DNA of 36,846 bases from Paracoccaceae bacterium (GCA_016936395.1 JAFGXY010000008.1:1-36846), one strand, 5' to 3'. Positions 16,900-26,778 are shown, counted from the stretch's first letter. The notes: a model not told the origin generated them from the letters alone. Translations and numbers: made by a program.

Positions 16900-18273
16900 T
16901 CAGGACGGCAGCACCGGAAAGCGCAGTTCCACCCGGAGTCCGGGGCGATTGTCTGACAGGACAAGCCTTGCGCCATGCAACTCGGCCACCGCCTGCACCA
17001 GCGACAGGCCCAGCCCGTTTCCCGGTGTCGTGCGCGAGCATTCCAGCCGGTAGAGGCGACGCAGGACATTCTCGCGCTCGGCCTCGGGAATGCCGGGGCC
17101 GTTGTCGGCCACGCTCAGCACCGTGGCCTCGGGGCGCGGGTCAAGGGTGATGATGATGGTCGCCCCGGCGGGCGTGTGGCGCAGGGCATTCTCGATCAGA
17201 TTGGCGACAAGCTGGCCCAGAAGCGTCTTATCGCCCATCACGGTCACAGGCGGGCCGGGCAGCGGGGCAAGCGTCAGCACATGGCCGCTGTCCTCGGCCG
17301 AAGGCGCATAGATCTCGGCGAAGGTGGTCACGATCTCTGACAGGTTCACGCCAGCAAGGCGCGACTTTGCGTTGCCGCCCTCGATTTGCGCGATGGTCAG
17401 CAGCGCCTGGAACACCGATGTCGCGCGTTCTGCCTCGGCCAGGGCGCGCTCGGCGATGTCGGCTTCGGGGGTTGTCTCGGGCAAGCGGTCGCGCAGGTCC
17501 GACAGCAGGACCGTCATGCGCTGCACCGGCGTCTTGAGATCATGGGCGATGTCGGCCGAGACCTGTCGCAGGGCCGCCATCGCCGCCTGCTGCGCGCCGG
17601 CCATGCGGTCGATGCCCTGTCCGATGCGCGACAGGTCGTCGTCAGAGCCCGCATCGGCCACCCGCACCGCCAGATCGCCCTGGGTCATCCGGTTGAGCGC
17701 GGCCTCGATCCGGCCCACGCGCCGTGCCGAAACCAGCGCCATCCAGACGCCCGCCCCCAGTGACAGAAGAAGTGTCGGGATCAGGCTAAGGCCGAGCAGG
17801 CTGAGAAAAGTCCGTTCCAGATTGCCGACGGGCTCGCGGCTTTCACCCAGCACGAGGATGCCCTGCGCCATCACCACGCTGCGCAATTCATAGCCGTCCT
17901 CGCCAAGTTTTCGTCCGTCCTTGCGCTTGGCGACGGTGATGTCGGTGCCCTGCAAAGTCGCCTCGGCGTTGCCGAAACTTGCCCCGCCGGGGGCAAGGAA
18001 CACCAGAATGCGGTGCTCGGGGTCGATGACGACGGCCTCGGCCCGAACCAGCGCGACCAGTGTGGCCGGGTCGTCGGTGACACGGAATCCCGCGATCTGC
18101 TGGTCGAGATTGGCGGCGATCTGCGCCTCGAGACTGGCGCGAAGCTGCACGAAGGCCACAGCAAAGCTGAGCAGGTTGACCGTGGCAAAGACCGCCACAA
18201 GCCCGAGTGCAAGGCGGACAGGCGATGACCGGATCAGCCCGCGCGCCCGGGCCAAGGTGGAGAGATCAGCCAT
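16900..18273 (-). CDS. Sensor histidine kinase
   Basis: A 457-residue membrane kinase. TM1 covers about residues 20-43, a periplasmic sensor of about 110 residues follows, TM2 is about 155-180, then HAMP (RRVGRIEAALNRMTQGDLAV). The dimerisation/phosphoacceptor helix has ADIAHDLKTPVQRM with His244. The ATPase domain shows the N box (NLIENALRHTP), G1 (DNGPGIPE) and G2 (GNGLGLSLV). The ATG at 18273 overlaps the response regulator stop by eight bases; a GTG at 18279 is an alternative. The periplasmic sensor plus the divergent htrA gene suggest an envelope-stress input, which is inference. The ligand is unknown. Confidence 0.92.
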   Translation of the reverse strand: MADLSTLARARGLIRSSPVRLALGLVAVFATVNLLSFAVAFVQLRASLEAQIAANLDQQIAGFRVTDDPATLVALVRAEAVVIDPEHRILVFLAPGGASFGNAEATLQGTDITVAKRKDGRKLGEDGYELRSVVMAQGILVLGESREPVGNLERTFLSLLGLSLIPTLLLSLGAGVWMALVSARRVGRIEAALNRMTQGDLAVRVADAGSDDDLSRIGQGIDRMAGAQQAAMAALRQVSADIAHDLKTPVQRMTVLLSDLRDRLPETTPEADIAERALAEAERATSVFQALLTIAQIEGGNAKSRLAGVNLSEIVTTFAEIYAPSAEDSGHVLTLAPLPGPPVTVMGDKTLLGQLVANLIENALRHTPAGATIIITLDPRPEATVLSVADNGPGIPEAERENVLRRLYRLECSRTTPGNGLGLSLVQAVAELHGARLVLSDNRPGLRVELRFPVLPS

Positions 18274-18937
18274 CGACACGATAGCCCGCGCCGCGCACGG
18301 TCCGGATCAGGTCCTGGCCGAAGGGCTTGTCCACCTTGGCGCGCAGACGGCTGATGTGGGTTTCGACCACGTTGGTCTGCGGATCAAAGCTGATGTCCCA
18401 GACCGCCTCAAGCAGCATGGTGCGGGTCTGCACCCTCCCCTTGCGGCGCAGAAGATGTTCCAGCAATGCGAATTCGCGCGGCAAGAGGTCGATTTCCACC
18501 CCGCCGCGCATCACCCTGCGACGGATCAGATCCATCGTCAGATCACCTGCCGTCAGCACCGTTTCCTGCGGGGTGGCCTGCGGGCGTCGCGCCAGCGCCT
18601 GGATGCGCGCCGACAGCTCGCCAAAGGCGAAAGGCTTGACCAGATAGTCATCGCCCCCGGCCTGAAGCCCCTCGATCCGATCATCCACCCCGCCGACGGC
18701 GGTCAAAAAGATCGCCGGTGTGGTGAGTTTGGCCGCGCGCAAGGCCTTGAGAAGCGACAGCCCATCCAGCCCCGGCAGCATCCGGTCCACCACCAAAACA
18801 TCGTAGGCGCCGACCATGGCCTGCGCCAGCGCCTCTCGCCCTTCGGCAAGGTGATCGACCACATGGCCTTCCTGCCGCAATCCGTTCACGATGTAGTCGG
18901 CAGTGGTGCGATCATCCTCGATTACAAGCAGTTTCAT
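18266..18937 (-). CDS. OmpR/PhoB-family response regulator
   Basis: The 223-residue protein has a receiver domain with the acidic pocket ED/D at residues 7-9, phosphoacceptor Asp51 in VVDRMLPG, a conserved Thr in FLTA and Lys in LVKPF. A winged-helix output domain of OmpR type follows (LLPREFALLEHLL, then NVVETHISRLRAKVD, ending RTVRGAGYRVDG). It is the cognate partner of the overlapping kinase. The ATG at 18937 gives the standard start MKLLVIEDD. It is divergently transcribed from the HtrA-type protease over a 328-base gap, so control of htrA is plausible. Confidence 0.95.
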   Translation of the reverse strand: MKLLVIEDDRTTADYIVNGLRQEGHVVDHLAEGREALAQAMVGAYDVLVVDRMLPGLDGLSLLKALRAAKLTTPAIFLTAVGGVDDRIEGLQAGGDDYLVKPFAFGELSARIQALARRPQATPQETVLTAGDLTMDLIRRRVMRGGVEIDLLPREFALLEHLLRRKGRVQTRTMLLEAVWDISFDPQTNVVETHISRLRAKVDKPFGQDLIRTVRGAGYRVDG

Positions 18938-19265
18938 GGCCGTGTTTCCCGGAACGTGCAGCCCAAGGCCGCCCGTGACAGTGGTAGCGCGATCGGTGGC
19001 TGCGCGAAACCCAGGACTTGAGAGCCGCGAAAGCCAAGGGCAGCCCGTAGCCTCAGTTGGGTCCGTGTTGTCTGACAGGGCGCTGACGGGACGATTACAA
19101 ATCTGAAACCTCTCACGCGGAGGTGATCTTGCAGACCCGGTGCGTGAAGAAGATTGCGCATTTTCAATCTGGCCGAAGGCTTGCTGCAAGACCGCCCCAC
19201 CATCTGCTTCATCACCGAAAGACCCGTGCGAGGTCCGCACGTGGGAGAATACACCAGGAGTGAGC
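18938..19265. promoter_or_regulatory. Divergent intergenic region between response regulator and htrA
   Basis: A 328-base gap with no credible gene. It must contain the promoters of both the two-component operon (minus) and htrA (plus). The clearest internal feature is the ATTACAAATCTGAAAC element at 19094-19109. The last bases hold the htrA ribosome site, CCAGGAG. Confidence 0.6.
19094..19109. promoter_or_regulatory. Candidate response-regulator operator (ATTACAAATCTGAAAC)
   Basis: An imperfect inverted repeat (ATTACA-AATC-TGAAAC) resembling binding sites of OmpR-family regulators of the CusR/CopR type, located about midway between the two divergent genes. The core ATTACAAATC-n-G recurs, on the other strand, upstream of the SQR-like gene at 24812-24823. 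The assignment to the neighbouring regulator is inference. Confidence 0.35.
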
Positions 19266-20402
<1,137 letters not shown>

Positions 20403-20431
20403 TGCCCCCCAAGGCCTGACCGGGCAGGCTG

Positions 20432-20461
20432 GCTCTCGGGCGTCACAAGACGCCCGAGAGC
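20432..20461. terminator. Bidirectional hairpin terminator between htrA and the DUF1345 gene
   Basis: A perfect 13-base-pair stem, GCTCTCGGGCGTC pairing with GACGCCCGAGAGC, with an ACAA loop. It lies 30 bases after the htrA stop and contains the stop codon of the convergent DUF1345 gene. There is no clear U-tract on either side, so termination efficiency is uncertain. Confidence 0.75.
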
Positions 20462-21093
20462 ACATTTATGGTCAAAGCCAGAACGCCCAGGTTGAAGAAA
20501 AAGGTGACCATGCCGTGAAAAGTCACCACCCGCCGGATCGCCCGGCGCGAGATGTCGAGATCCGCCGTCTGGCTGGTCATGCCGATGACAAAGGCAAAAT
20601 AGACGAAATCGGCAAAGACCGGCGCCTCGGCTTCGGGAAACAGTATGCCGCCCGCATCCTTGCCGCCACCATCGTGCGCCCCGAGTTGCGTGTAGTAGAG
20701 ATGGCTGTAGTGAAAGGCGTAAAGCAGGTTGATGAAGGCCCAGGCCAGCACCAGCGTGCCCGTCACCATCGCGAAATCCAGCCCGGTCAGGTTATTCCTG
20801 CCCTCGATCAGACGACCAAGCGCCAGAAGCAGGGCCGCGATGACGCTCGCCGCCGAAATGCTCAGCAACACCCGCCCGCCATCGTCTCGCGCCGCACGGG
20901 CACGAGCTGCATCGGCGCCGTCGTCGCGGTAAAGCGGCACGCAACCAAGGATGAAGACAAGCGCAGCCAGATCGAAGGCGAGGATCGCTGCCTGCTCAAG
21001 CCGCAGGACCGGAAAGGTGGCAAGCGCCGTCAGCACGAAGACTGCCAGAAAGGCCAGGAAACGCGCGTGCGGAAGGGTCTTGTGCGGCGGCAT
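20443..21093 (-). CDS. DUF1345 multi-pass membrane protein
   Basis: The 216-residue protein has about five hydrophobic segments. It also has the family-typical C-terminal part: an HYSHLYY segment in TM3/loop, FPEAEAPVFADFVYFAF and GMTSQTADLDIS. These conserved polar motifs identify DUF1345; no function is established that I know of. The ATG at 21093 (MPPHKTLPHARF) gives a short basic N-terminus before TM1. The frame is open to 21195 but the added residues look unrelated. Its 3' end lies inside the terminator hairpin shared with htrA, and it diverges from the small membrane protein gene at 21258. Confidence 0.82.
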   Translation of the reverse strand: MPPHKTLPHARFLAFLAVFVLTALATFPVLRLEQAAILAFDLAALVFILGCVPLYRDDGADAARARAARDDGGRVLLSISAASVIAALLLALGRLIEGRNNLTGLDFAMVTGTLVLAWAFINLLYAFHYSHLYYTQLGAHDGGGKDAGGILFPEAEAPVFADFVYFAFVIGMTSQTADLDISRRAIRRVVTFHGMVTFFFNLGVLALTINVLSGVL

Positions 21094-21257
21094 GATGTCC
21101 AGGATCCCGTTTGCCTCGCTGATAGCAGACCCGGCGCGCGCCCGACAGACCTTTCCCGCACAGGCCGGCCGATGGCCCAGGTTACAGCGATTCAACGTCC
21201 GGCGCAGATGGCTGCAATGCGTCCCCGGTATGGTTCAAATACAAAAGGAAGCCCGAA

Positions 21258-21497
21258 ATGCTGCGCCATCGCCTTGGTCCTGTTCCCGTCGTCATCGCAC
21301 TTACATGGATGCCTGCCACGTTGGCAGCCACCGTCGTCCTCGCCTTGCCCCTCGCGGCGGCTGCGATGGTGATGGCCCGGTTCGGCAACCGCATCGGAAC
21401 GGGGGCCGTTCCGGCCCCGAGGCGCAGGGCCGAGGTGATCGAGGGCGATTGGGTCAGGCTCGACCCGCAGCGCATTGACGGGGGTCGCAATGACTGA
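21258..21497 (+). CDS. Small membrane protein, unknown function
   Basis: This 79-residue protein starts MLRHRLGPVPVVIALTW, has about two hydrophobic stretches (residues 9-20 and 22-40), then a basic region and an acidic tail (EVIEGDWVRLDP). AAAGGAAG seven bases upstream of the ATG is a convincing ribosome site, and its stop overlaps the patatin-like start by eight bases. It is therefore a real gene heading the patatin-adc unit. I do not recognise the family. Confidence 0.68.
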   Translation: MLRHRLGPVPVVIALTWMPATLAATVVLALPLAAAAMVMARFGNRIGTGAVPAPRRRAEVIEGDWVRLDPQRIDGGRND

Positions 21498-22605
21498 CAC
21501 CGGCGGAAACCAACAGACGGCTTTCGTGCTGCAAGGCGGCGGCGCACTCGGGGCCTATCAGGGCGGGGCAGTCTCGCGCCTTGCCGAGGCGGGGCAGCAT
21601 CCTGCCATCGTGGCTGGCATCTCGATCGGGGCGATCAACGCCGCCCTTGTTGCCGGCAACCCGCCGGACCGGCGCGCCGAGGCGCTGCGCACCTTCTGGA
21701 CCCGCATCACCGCTGCCGAGCCCTGGCCGTTCGTCCTGCCCGGGCTCGGGCTTGGCGCGGCGCTCTCCGTCACCCGCGGCGCCCCCGGATTCTTCGTACC
21801 ACGCTTTCCGCCCGCCGCCTTCGCGCCGCAGGGCGACCCCACGCAGGCCAGTTTCTACGACACCGCTCCCCTGCGCGCGACGTTGGAAGAACTGGTGGAT
21901 TTCGACCTGTTGAATGGGGGCCCCGTGCGGCTGACGGTCGGCGCGGTTGATGTGGAAAGCGGAAATTTCATCTGGTTTGACAGCGCTGAACGCAGGATCG
22001 GGCCCGAACACATCATGGCCTCGGGCGCGCTGCCGCCGGGCTTTGCGGCGGTGGAAGTCGACGGGCATCCCTACTGGGACGGCGGGCTGGTGTCCAACAC
22101 GCCGCTCGCCCGGGTTGTCGAGACGCGCGACGCCCGGCCGCTGACCGTCTGGCAATTCGATCTCTTTTCCGCCCGCGGCCAGGCGCCACATTCGGTCTGG
22201 GGTCTTGAGGCGCGCGAAAAGGACATCCGCTATTCCAGCCGCACCCGTTCGGTGACCGATGCAATGCGCGCGCGCCATATGCTGGCTTCGGCGCTGATGA
22301 ACCACCGCGCGGGCCTGCCGCAGGCGTTTCTGGCCGATCCCGCCGTGGTGCCGCTGTTGGATCGCTCGGTCTGCGCGCCGCTGACGCTGATCCAGCTCAT
22401 CTACCGGTCCAAACCCTATGAGACCGGGGCCAAGGACTATGATTTCTCGCGCGCCGCGATGGAGGCCCACTGGGCTGCGGGCCTTGCCGACGTGTTCCGC
22501 ACGCTCGCCCACGACCGGATGCGGGCGCATGACCACAGGGCCGAGGGCATGCATGTCTTCGACCTGACCGAAACCAGCCATGCAGGAGTCCCCGATCATG
22601 AATGA
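21490..22605 (+). CDS. Patatin-like phospholipase/hydrolase with DUF3734-type C-terminus
   Basis: The 371-residue serine hydrolase has the glycine oxyanion loop GGGAL (residues 16-20), nucleophile Ser45 in GISIG, and the Asp197 dyad residue in YWDGG: the complete patatin Ser-Asp dyad. The C-terminal section ([18 protein letters not shown] through [14 protein letters not shown]) resembles the DUF3734 extension of patatins found beside hydroxybutyrate dehydrogenases. It follows a small membrane protein and overlaps acetoacetate decarboxylase by eight bases. The context suggests a role linked to polyhydroxybutyrate or lipid turnover, but the substrate is unknown. The ATG at 21490 is chosen over 21475 (MTGVAM) because GGGGG precedes it. 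Confidence 0.9.
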   Translation: MTDTGGNQQTAFVLQGGGALGAYQGGAVSRLAEAGQHPAIVAGISIGAINAALVAGNPPDRRAEALRTFWTRITAAEPWPFVLPGLGLGAALSVTRGAPGFFVPRFPPAAFAPQGDPTQASFYDTAPLRATLEELVDFDLLNGGPVRLTVGAVDVESGNFIWFDSAERRIGPEHIMASGALPPGFAAVEVDGHPYWDGGLVSNTPLARVVETRDARPLTVWQFDLFSARGQAPHSVWGLEAREKDIRYSSRTRSVTDAMRARHMLASALMNHRAGLPQAFLADPAVVPLLDRSVCAPLTLIQLIYRSKPYETGAKDYDFSRAAMEAHWAAGLADVFRTLAHDRMRAHDHRAEGMHVFDLTETSHAGVPDHE

Positions 22606-23341
22606 AGATGACGTGCGCGCCCGCGCCTTTGCCATGCCGCTGACCAGCCCGGCCTTTCCGCCCGGCCCCTACCGTTTCGTGAACCGCGAGTTTATGGTCA
22701 TCACCTATCGCACCGATATCGAGGCCTTGCGTGCAGTGGTTCCCGCCCCGCTTGAGGTGACCGAGCCGCTGGTGAAGTTCGAATTCATCCGCATGCCGGA
22801 TTCCACCGGCTTTGGCGATTATACCGAAAGCGGCCAGGTCATCCCGGTGCGTTTTCAGGGAGTCGCGGGCGGCTATGTCCATGCGATGTATCTGGATGAC
22901 GAAAGCCCGATTGCCGGCGGGCGCGAGATCTGGGGCTTTCCGAAAAAGCTCGCCCGGCCGCGGCTGACGGTCGAGCAGGACGCGCTGGTGGGCACGCTGG
23001 ATGTGGGATCGCTGCGCATCGCCAATGCAACGATGGGCTACAAGCACCGGCCCTTCGATCTGGCCCGGGCCAAGGCGGCGGTCGAGGCCCCGGCCTACCT
23101 GCTGAAGATCATTCCGCATGTCGATTGTAGCCCCCGCATCTGCGAACTGGTGCGCTACGCCTGCGAGGACGTGACGGTGAAGGGTGCCTGGGAAGGCCCG
23201 GCGCGGCTGGAGTTGTTCCACCACGCGCTTGCCCCCGTAGCCGACCTGCCGGTGCGCGAGGTCGTCTCGGCCGTGCATATCCTGACCGACCTGACGCTGG
23301 GCCTGGGCACGGTTGTGCATGATTATCTTGCAAACGCATGA
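22598..23341 (+). CDS. adc: Acetoacetate decarboxylase
   Basis: The 247-residue protein converts acetoacetate to acetone and CO2. The signature [13 protein letters not shown] contains Lys116 and Lys117, matching the Schiff-base lysine and its pKa-lowering neighbour (Lys115/Lys116 in the clostridial enzyme). Other conserved parts are [18 protein letters not shown] and the C-terminal [20 protein letters not shown] precedes the ATG at 22598, which overlaps the patatin stop by eight bases; the ATG at 22580 is less likely. With 3-hydroxybutyrate dehydrogenase downstream it can drain 3-hydroxybutyrate to acetone, a proton-consuming step. Confidence 0.93.
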   Translation: MNEDDVRARAFAMPLTSPAFPPGPYRFVNREFMVITYRTDIEALRAVVPAPLEVTEPLVKFEFIRMPDSTGFGDYTESGQVIPVRFQGVAGGYVHAMYLDDESPIAGGREIWGFPKKLARPRLTVEQDALVGTLDVGSLRIANATMGYKHRPFDLARAKAAVEAPAYLLKIIPHVDCSPRICELVRYACEDVTVKGAWEGPARLELFHHALAPVADLPVREVVSAVHILTDLTLGLGTVVHDYLANA

Positions 23342-23349
23342 GGTGCGAC

Positions 23350-23724
23350 ATGACACGTTCTTTTTCCGCGGCACTTTTGGTGATGGCCCTGACCTCGGCG
23401 GCCCATGCCCAGACGCGTGACACGTCTGCGCTGTTTCGGATCGGCGATTTGCCGTTTCCCCGCAGCCAGAGCGCGGCCGCGATGATCGGTCAGGATGTCG
23501 TCAGCCTTGAGGGCGACAAGCTGGGCAAAGTCGGTGACGTGATCCTGGACGAGCAGCAGCGGCTGATCGGGTATGTCGTCGATGCCGGAGGATTTCTCGG
23601 CCTGGATGCAACGCCGGTTTTCGTCCCCGTTGACCGCATGACCATGCGAATTGACGGCGTTGCGGTCGAATTTGTCCTCCAGATGGACAGCGTCGGCTTT
23701 CGCAGCGACGTGATGCTTGACTGA
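23350..23724 (+). CDS. Exported PRC-barrel domain protein
   Basis: The 124-residue protein has a clear signal peptide (MTRSFSAALLVMALTSAAHA), so it is probably periplasmic. A PRC-barrel-like domain follows (AMIGQDVVSLEGDKLGKVGD, then VILDEQQRLIGYVVDAGGFL). PRC-barrel domains mediate binding in the photosynthetic reaction centre H subunit and in many stress proteins; no specific partner can be inferred. An upstream ATG at 23338 overlaps the adc stop (ATGA), but 23350 has GAGGTG at the right spacing and gives a canonical signal peptide, so I prefer it. Confidence 0.82.
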   Translation: MTRSFSAALLVMALTSAAHAQTRDTSALFRIGDLPFPRSQSAAAMIGQDVVSLEGDKLGKVGDVILDEQQRLIGYVVDAGGFLGLDATPVFVPVDRMTMRIDGVAVEFVLQMDSVGFRSDVMLD

Positions 23725-23927
23725 CGCCAGTCATGAGGGACGACAGCACGCCGGAGCGGGTGTTTGCGCGGCATGCGCCGGCTGCATACGGGCGCGTGGC
23801 GTGCGGTGGTCTGGCAACCTGGGGCCCGCCCGGTGATCCGGGGAAACCGCAGATCGGTCTGTTCACGACGCACAGCCACGCTTTGCTCTCGTGTTGGCCA
23901 TGCCGTTTTTTGACTGCTGCCTCACTT

Positions 23928-23944
23928 GCGGGGCGCGGCCCCGC
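23928..23944 (+). terminator. Possible terminator or attenuator hairpin before the hydroxybutyrate dehydrogenase gene
   Basis: A seven-base-pair GC stem (GCGGGGC with GCCCCGC, GCG loop) followed by TTT lies in the 267-base gap between the PRC-barrel gene and 3-hydroxybutyrate dehydrogenase. It may end the adc transcript, but the U-run is short. The rest of the gap shows no credible gene. Confidence 0.35.
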
Positions 23945-23991
23945 TTTCGGAAATGTGGTCGCGGCGCGGCCGGAAACCAGGAGAATTGATC

Positions 23992-24774
23992 GTGGATCTG
24001 AAAGACAAGTCTTGCATCGTCACCGGTGCCGCCAGCGGCATCGGTCACGCAATTGCGGCGCGCTATGTGGCGGCGGGTGCCAAGGTCGCCATCGCCGACC
24101 TGAGGCTTGACGCCGCCGAAGCCGTCGCGGCCGACCTGACGGCGAAAGGCCCGGGCCGGGCGATCGGCGTGGCGATGGACGTGACCAGCGAGGATCAGGT
24201 CACTGCCGGGGTGGCCCGGGTTGTCGCGGCCTTCGGCGGGGTGGATGTGCTGGTCTCGAACGCCGGCATCCAGATCGTCCACCCGGTCGAGGATTTTCCC
24301 TTTGCCGACTGGAAGAAGTTGCTGGCCATCCACCTCGACGGCGCCTTTCTCACCTCGAAGGCCTGCATCCCGCACATGAAGGCGGCGGGCGGCGGGGCCA
24401 TCATCTTCATGGGCTCGGTCCATTCGCGCGAAGCCTCGCCGCTCAAATCCGCCTATGTCACGGCCAAGCACGGGCTTCTGGGCCTTGCGCGCGTCATCGC
24501 CAAAGAGGGCGGCGCGCATGGCATCCGCGCCAATGTGATCTGCCCGGGCTTCGTGCGCACCCCGCTGGTGGAAAAGCAAATCCCCGAACAGGCGGCCGAA
24601 CTTGGCATTCCGGAAAAGGAAGTCATCGAGCGCGTGATGCTGGGCGAGACGGTGGACAAGCAGTTCACCACCGTCGAGGACGTGGCCGAGGTGGCCTTCG
24701 TCTTTGCAGCCTTCCCGACCAACGCCCTGACCGGGCAGGCGCTGAACGTCAGCCACGGCTGGAACATGGCATGA
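23992..24774 (+). CDS. D-3-hydroxybutyrate dehydrogenase (SDR family)
   Basis: The 260-residue SDR interconverts D-3-hydroxybutyrate and acetoacetate with NAD. Motifs are TGAASGIG (residues 11-18), NAGIQ with Gln94, and the catalytic Ser142, His144, Tyr155 and Lys159 in GSVHS...YVTAK. These match the numbering and identity of known bacterial hydroxybutyrate dehydrogenases, including the substrate-carboxylate contacts Gln94 and His144. The start is a GTG at 23992, chosen because CCAGGAG sits eight bases upstream and the protein then begins [12 protein letters not shown]; an ATG at 23926 would add an unrelated Arg-rich leader. It completes the reserve-carbon module with adc and patatin. Confidence 0.93.
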   Translation: MDLKDKSCIVTGAASGIGHAIAARYVAAGAKVAIADLRLDAAEAVAADLTAKGPGRAIGVAMDVTSEDQVTAGVARVVAAFGGVDVLVSNAGIQIVHPVEDFPFADWKKLLAIHLDGAFLTSKACIPHMKAAGGGAIIFMGSVHSREASPLKSAYVTAKHGLLGLARVIAKEGGAHGIRANVICPGFVRTPLVEKQIPEQAAELGIPEKEVIERVMLGETVDKQFTTVEDVAEVAFVFAAFPTNALTGQALNVSHGWNMA

Positions 24775-24806
24775 CTTCGGCTTGTGCAGCCCGGGCCCCC
24801 GGGTGC

Positions 24807-24824
24807 CATTGCGGATTTGTAATG
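24807..24824. promoter_or_regulatory. Candidate operator CATTGCGGATTTGTAATG
   Basis: An imperfect palindrome (CATT...AATG ends) about 92 bases upstream of the SQR-like gene. Read on the minus strand it contains ATTACAAATCCG, which differs at one base from the element in the htrA/two-component intergenic region. Binding by the same OmpR-type regulator is a hypothesis. Confidence 0.35.
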
Positions 24825-24916
24825 CGCGCGACATCACGCGGGCAGTTCTGCGGCGCAATATCGCATCATGAAGGACGGACAGTGGTCCGTCCCTTCCGGA
24901 TCGAGGAGATCGGAAA

Positions 24917-26191
24917 ATGACCATGAAGAAACCCAAAGTCCTTGTCCTTGGGGGCAATTTCGCGGGCCTCGGTGCGGCGCAGAAAATCCGCGACCACGCG
25001 GGCGATGCAGTCGAGATCACCGTGATCGACCGCAAGGCCTATCTCGACTACATCCCCAACATCCCGCTGGAGATCTTCGAAGGCCGCGATCCGGCGGTGA
25101 CGATGAACATGCCTCTGGTCGAGACGCTGGCGCGCGACGACATCCGCTTTGCCCAGGCCGAGGTTCTGGGCCTTGACCTTGACGCGCGGCAGGTGCGCGT
25201 GCGGCCGAACGAACGGCCCGGCGCGGCGGAATACCGGCTGGACTATGATTACCTTGTAATCGCGCTTGGCGCGCGGCTCGCCTTCGACAAGATCGAGGGC
25301 TTTGCCGAACACGGCCATTCCATCACCGATGCCTTCCAGGCGAACCGGCTGATCGACTATCTGAAAAACGACTACAAGGGCGGGCCGATCGTGGTCGGCT
25401 CGGCCCGGTTCCACCAGGGCACGAAGGGCCGGCCCGCCTGGCTGAAAACCGCGCTGGCCGCCTGCGAAGGCCCGCCGGTCGAGGTCTCGCTGGCGCTGGC
25501 ACACTGGCTGGAGAAGAACGGCAAGGGCGGGGCAAAGAACATCACGATCTTCACCCCCGCCGAACTGATCGCCGAGGATGCGGGCGAAAAGGTGGTGGGC
25601 CAGCTTCTGCAGGCCGCGGGCAGCATGGGCTTTTCCTATGTCAACAAGACCGAGGACATCCGCCGCCTGACCGCCGACGGGATCGAGTTCGCCAATGGCC
25701 AGAATCTGCCGGCGGAGTTGAAGATCGTGCTGCCCAACTGGGAGGCGCATGACTTCCTGAAAGGGCTGCCGATTTCGGACGAGGCAGGCTTCGTCATCAC
25801 CGGCATGGACATGCGCAACCCCGATCACCCCGAGGTGCTGGCCTGCGGCGATGCGGCGGCGCTGACCGTGCCAAAGCTGGGCGCCATCGGCCATCAGGAG
25901 GCCGAGATCGTCGGCCGCCAGATCGCCAAGTCGGTCGGACGCATGGCCCGGCAACAGGCCGATGCGCCCTGGATGCCCGAAGTGATCTGCATCGGCGACA
26001 TGGGCGGCGGCAAGGCCTTCTACATCCATGCGACAAGCTGGTTCGGCGGCGACATTCAGGAGTTGCGGATGGGCCATCTGCCCTATGCGCAAAAGCTGGC
26101 CTACAAGGAGGCGTTCTTCCGCAACCACGGCCGCATCCCGAACTGGGGCCTGCCGCTGGCTGAATGGTCGGCCGAAAAGCTGCCCTTCTGA
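24917..26191 (+). CDS. SQR-like FAD-dependent oxidoreductase
   Basis: The 424-residue flavoprotein of the sulfide:quinone reductase/NDH-2 superfamily has the FAD-binding GGNFAGLGAA motif at the N-terminus. It also has the second flavin motif LACGDAAAL and an aromatic C-terminal tail (FFRNHGRIPNWGLPLAEW) that could contact the membrane. Only three Cys are present. Two fall where SQR active-site Cys would be expected (in ACEGPPVEV and VICIGDMGG), but a third active-site Cys near residue 125 is missing, so classic sulfide oxidation is doubtful. The substrate is probably a quinone plus an unknown donor. GAGGAGAT precedes the ATG at 24917. It is 55 bases upstream of the DUF1269 gene. Confidence 0.82.
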   Translation: MTMKKPKVLVLGGNFAGLGAAQKIRDHAGDAVEITVIDRKAYLDYIPNIPLEIFEGRDPAVTMNMPLVETLARDDIRFAQAEVLGLDLDARQVRVRPNERPGAAEYRLDYDYLVIALGARLAFDKIEGFAEHGHSITDAFQANRLIDYLKNDYKGGPIVVGSARFHQGTKGRPAWLKTALAACEGPPVEVSLALAHWLEKNGKGGAKNITIFTPAELIAEDAGEKVVGQLLQAAGSMGFSYVNKTEDIRRLTADGIEFANGQNLPAELKIVLPNWEAHDFLKGLPISDEAGFVITGMDMRNPDHPEVLACGDAAALTVPKLGAIGHQEAEIVGRQIAKSVGRMARQQADAPWMPEVICIGDMGGGKAFYIHATSWFGGDIQELRMGHLPYAQKLAYKEAFFRNHGRIPNWGLPLAEWSAEKLPF

Positions 26192-26246
26192 CGTTGCTTC
26201 CTTCAACCAGAAATTTCTCGTTCAACCCGCAAAAGGAGTGAAAGAC

Positions 26247-26753
26247 ATGAGCGAACTGGTCGTCATCGGCTATGACAATGCCGAAACCGCCGAAACCGCC
26301 CGCAAGAAGCTGTTCGAACTGTCCAGCGAATATTATGCCGACGTGGGCGATGCCGTCGTTGCCGTGGCCGACGAAAAAGGCAAGATCCACCTGCGCCAGA
26401 TGGTCAATCCCTGGTCTTTGGGCATGATGTCGGGATCGTTCTGGGGCCTGCTGATCGGGGTGCTGTTCCTCAACCCGCTGTTCGGCCTGGCGGTTGGGGC
26501 CGCAGCCGGGGCTGCATCGGGCGCACTTTCGGACTACGGCATCCGCGACAGCTTCATGAAGGACGTGGCGGGTGCACTGACCCCCGGCAAGGCGGCGCTG
26601 TTCATGATGGCGCGCAATGTGACCTCGGACCGGGTCATCACCCATCTGGCCGAACTGGGCGGCACGGTGCTGCGCACCAATCTCTCCTCGACCGACGAGA
26701 GCAAATTGCGCGCGCATTTCGCCCAGGCACAGAAAGAGGTGGCCACGTCGTAA
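26247..26753 (+). CDS. DUF1269 membrane protein
   Basis: The 168-residue protein begins MSELVVIGYDNAETAETARK, then a soluble alpha/beta-like half. A glycine/alanine-rich hydrophobic hairpin follows (about residues 60-95: WGLLIGVLFLNPLFGLAVG, then AAAGAASGAL) and a second soluble half (ALFMMARNVTSDRVITHLAE). This is the DUF1269 layout. Function is not established; such genes often sit near stress or redox genes. AAAGGAG supports the ATG at 26247. It follows the SQR-like gene and is closed by a perfect 13-base-pair hairpin, so the two form one unit. Confidence 0.85.
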   Translation: MSELVVIGYDNAETAETARKKLFELSSEYYADVGDAVVAVADEKGKIHLRQMVNPWSLGMMSGSFWGLLIGVLFLNPLFGLAVGAAAGAASGALSDYGIRDSFMKDVAGALTPGKAALFMMARNVTSDRVITHLAELGGTVLRTNLSSTDESKLRAHFAQAQKEVATS

Positions 26754-26778
26754 GGACGGGCCGGCAAGGCCAGAAACT

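Noticed and set aside
23733..24110. 125-codon plus-strand frame between the PRC-barrel gene and hydroxybutyrate dehydrogenase
   Set aside because: It overlaps the dehydrogenase start in another frame, has Arg/His-rich composition, and lacks a ribosome site.
24866..26206. 446-codon minus-strand frame opposite the SQR-like gene
   Set aside because: Shadow of a clear flavoprotein gene; low-complexity His/Gln/Arg composition and no recognisable motif.
26192..26246. Repeated TTCAACC strings before the DUF1269 gene as a possible operator
   Set aside because: Seven-base repeats this close occur by chance; no symmetry and no second occurrence elsewhere.
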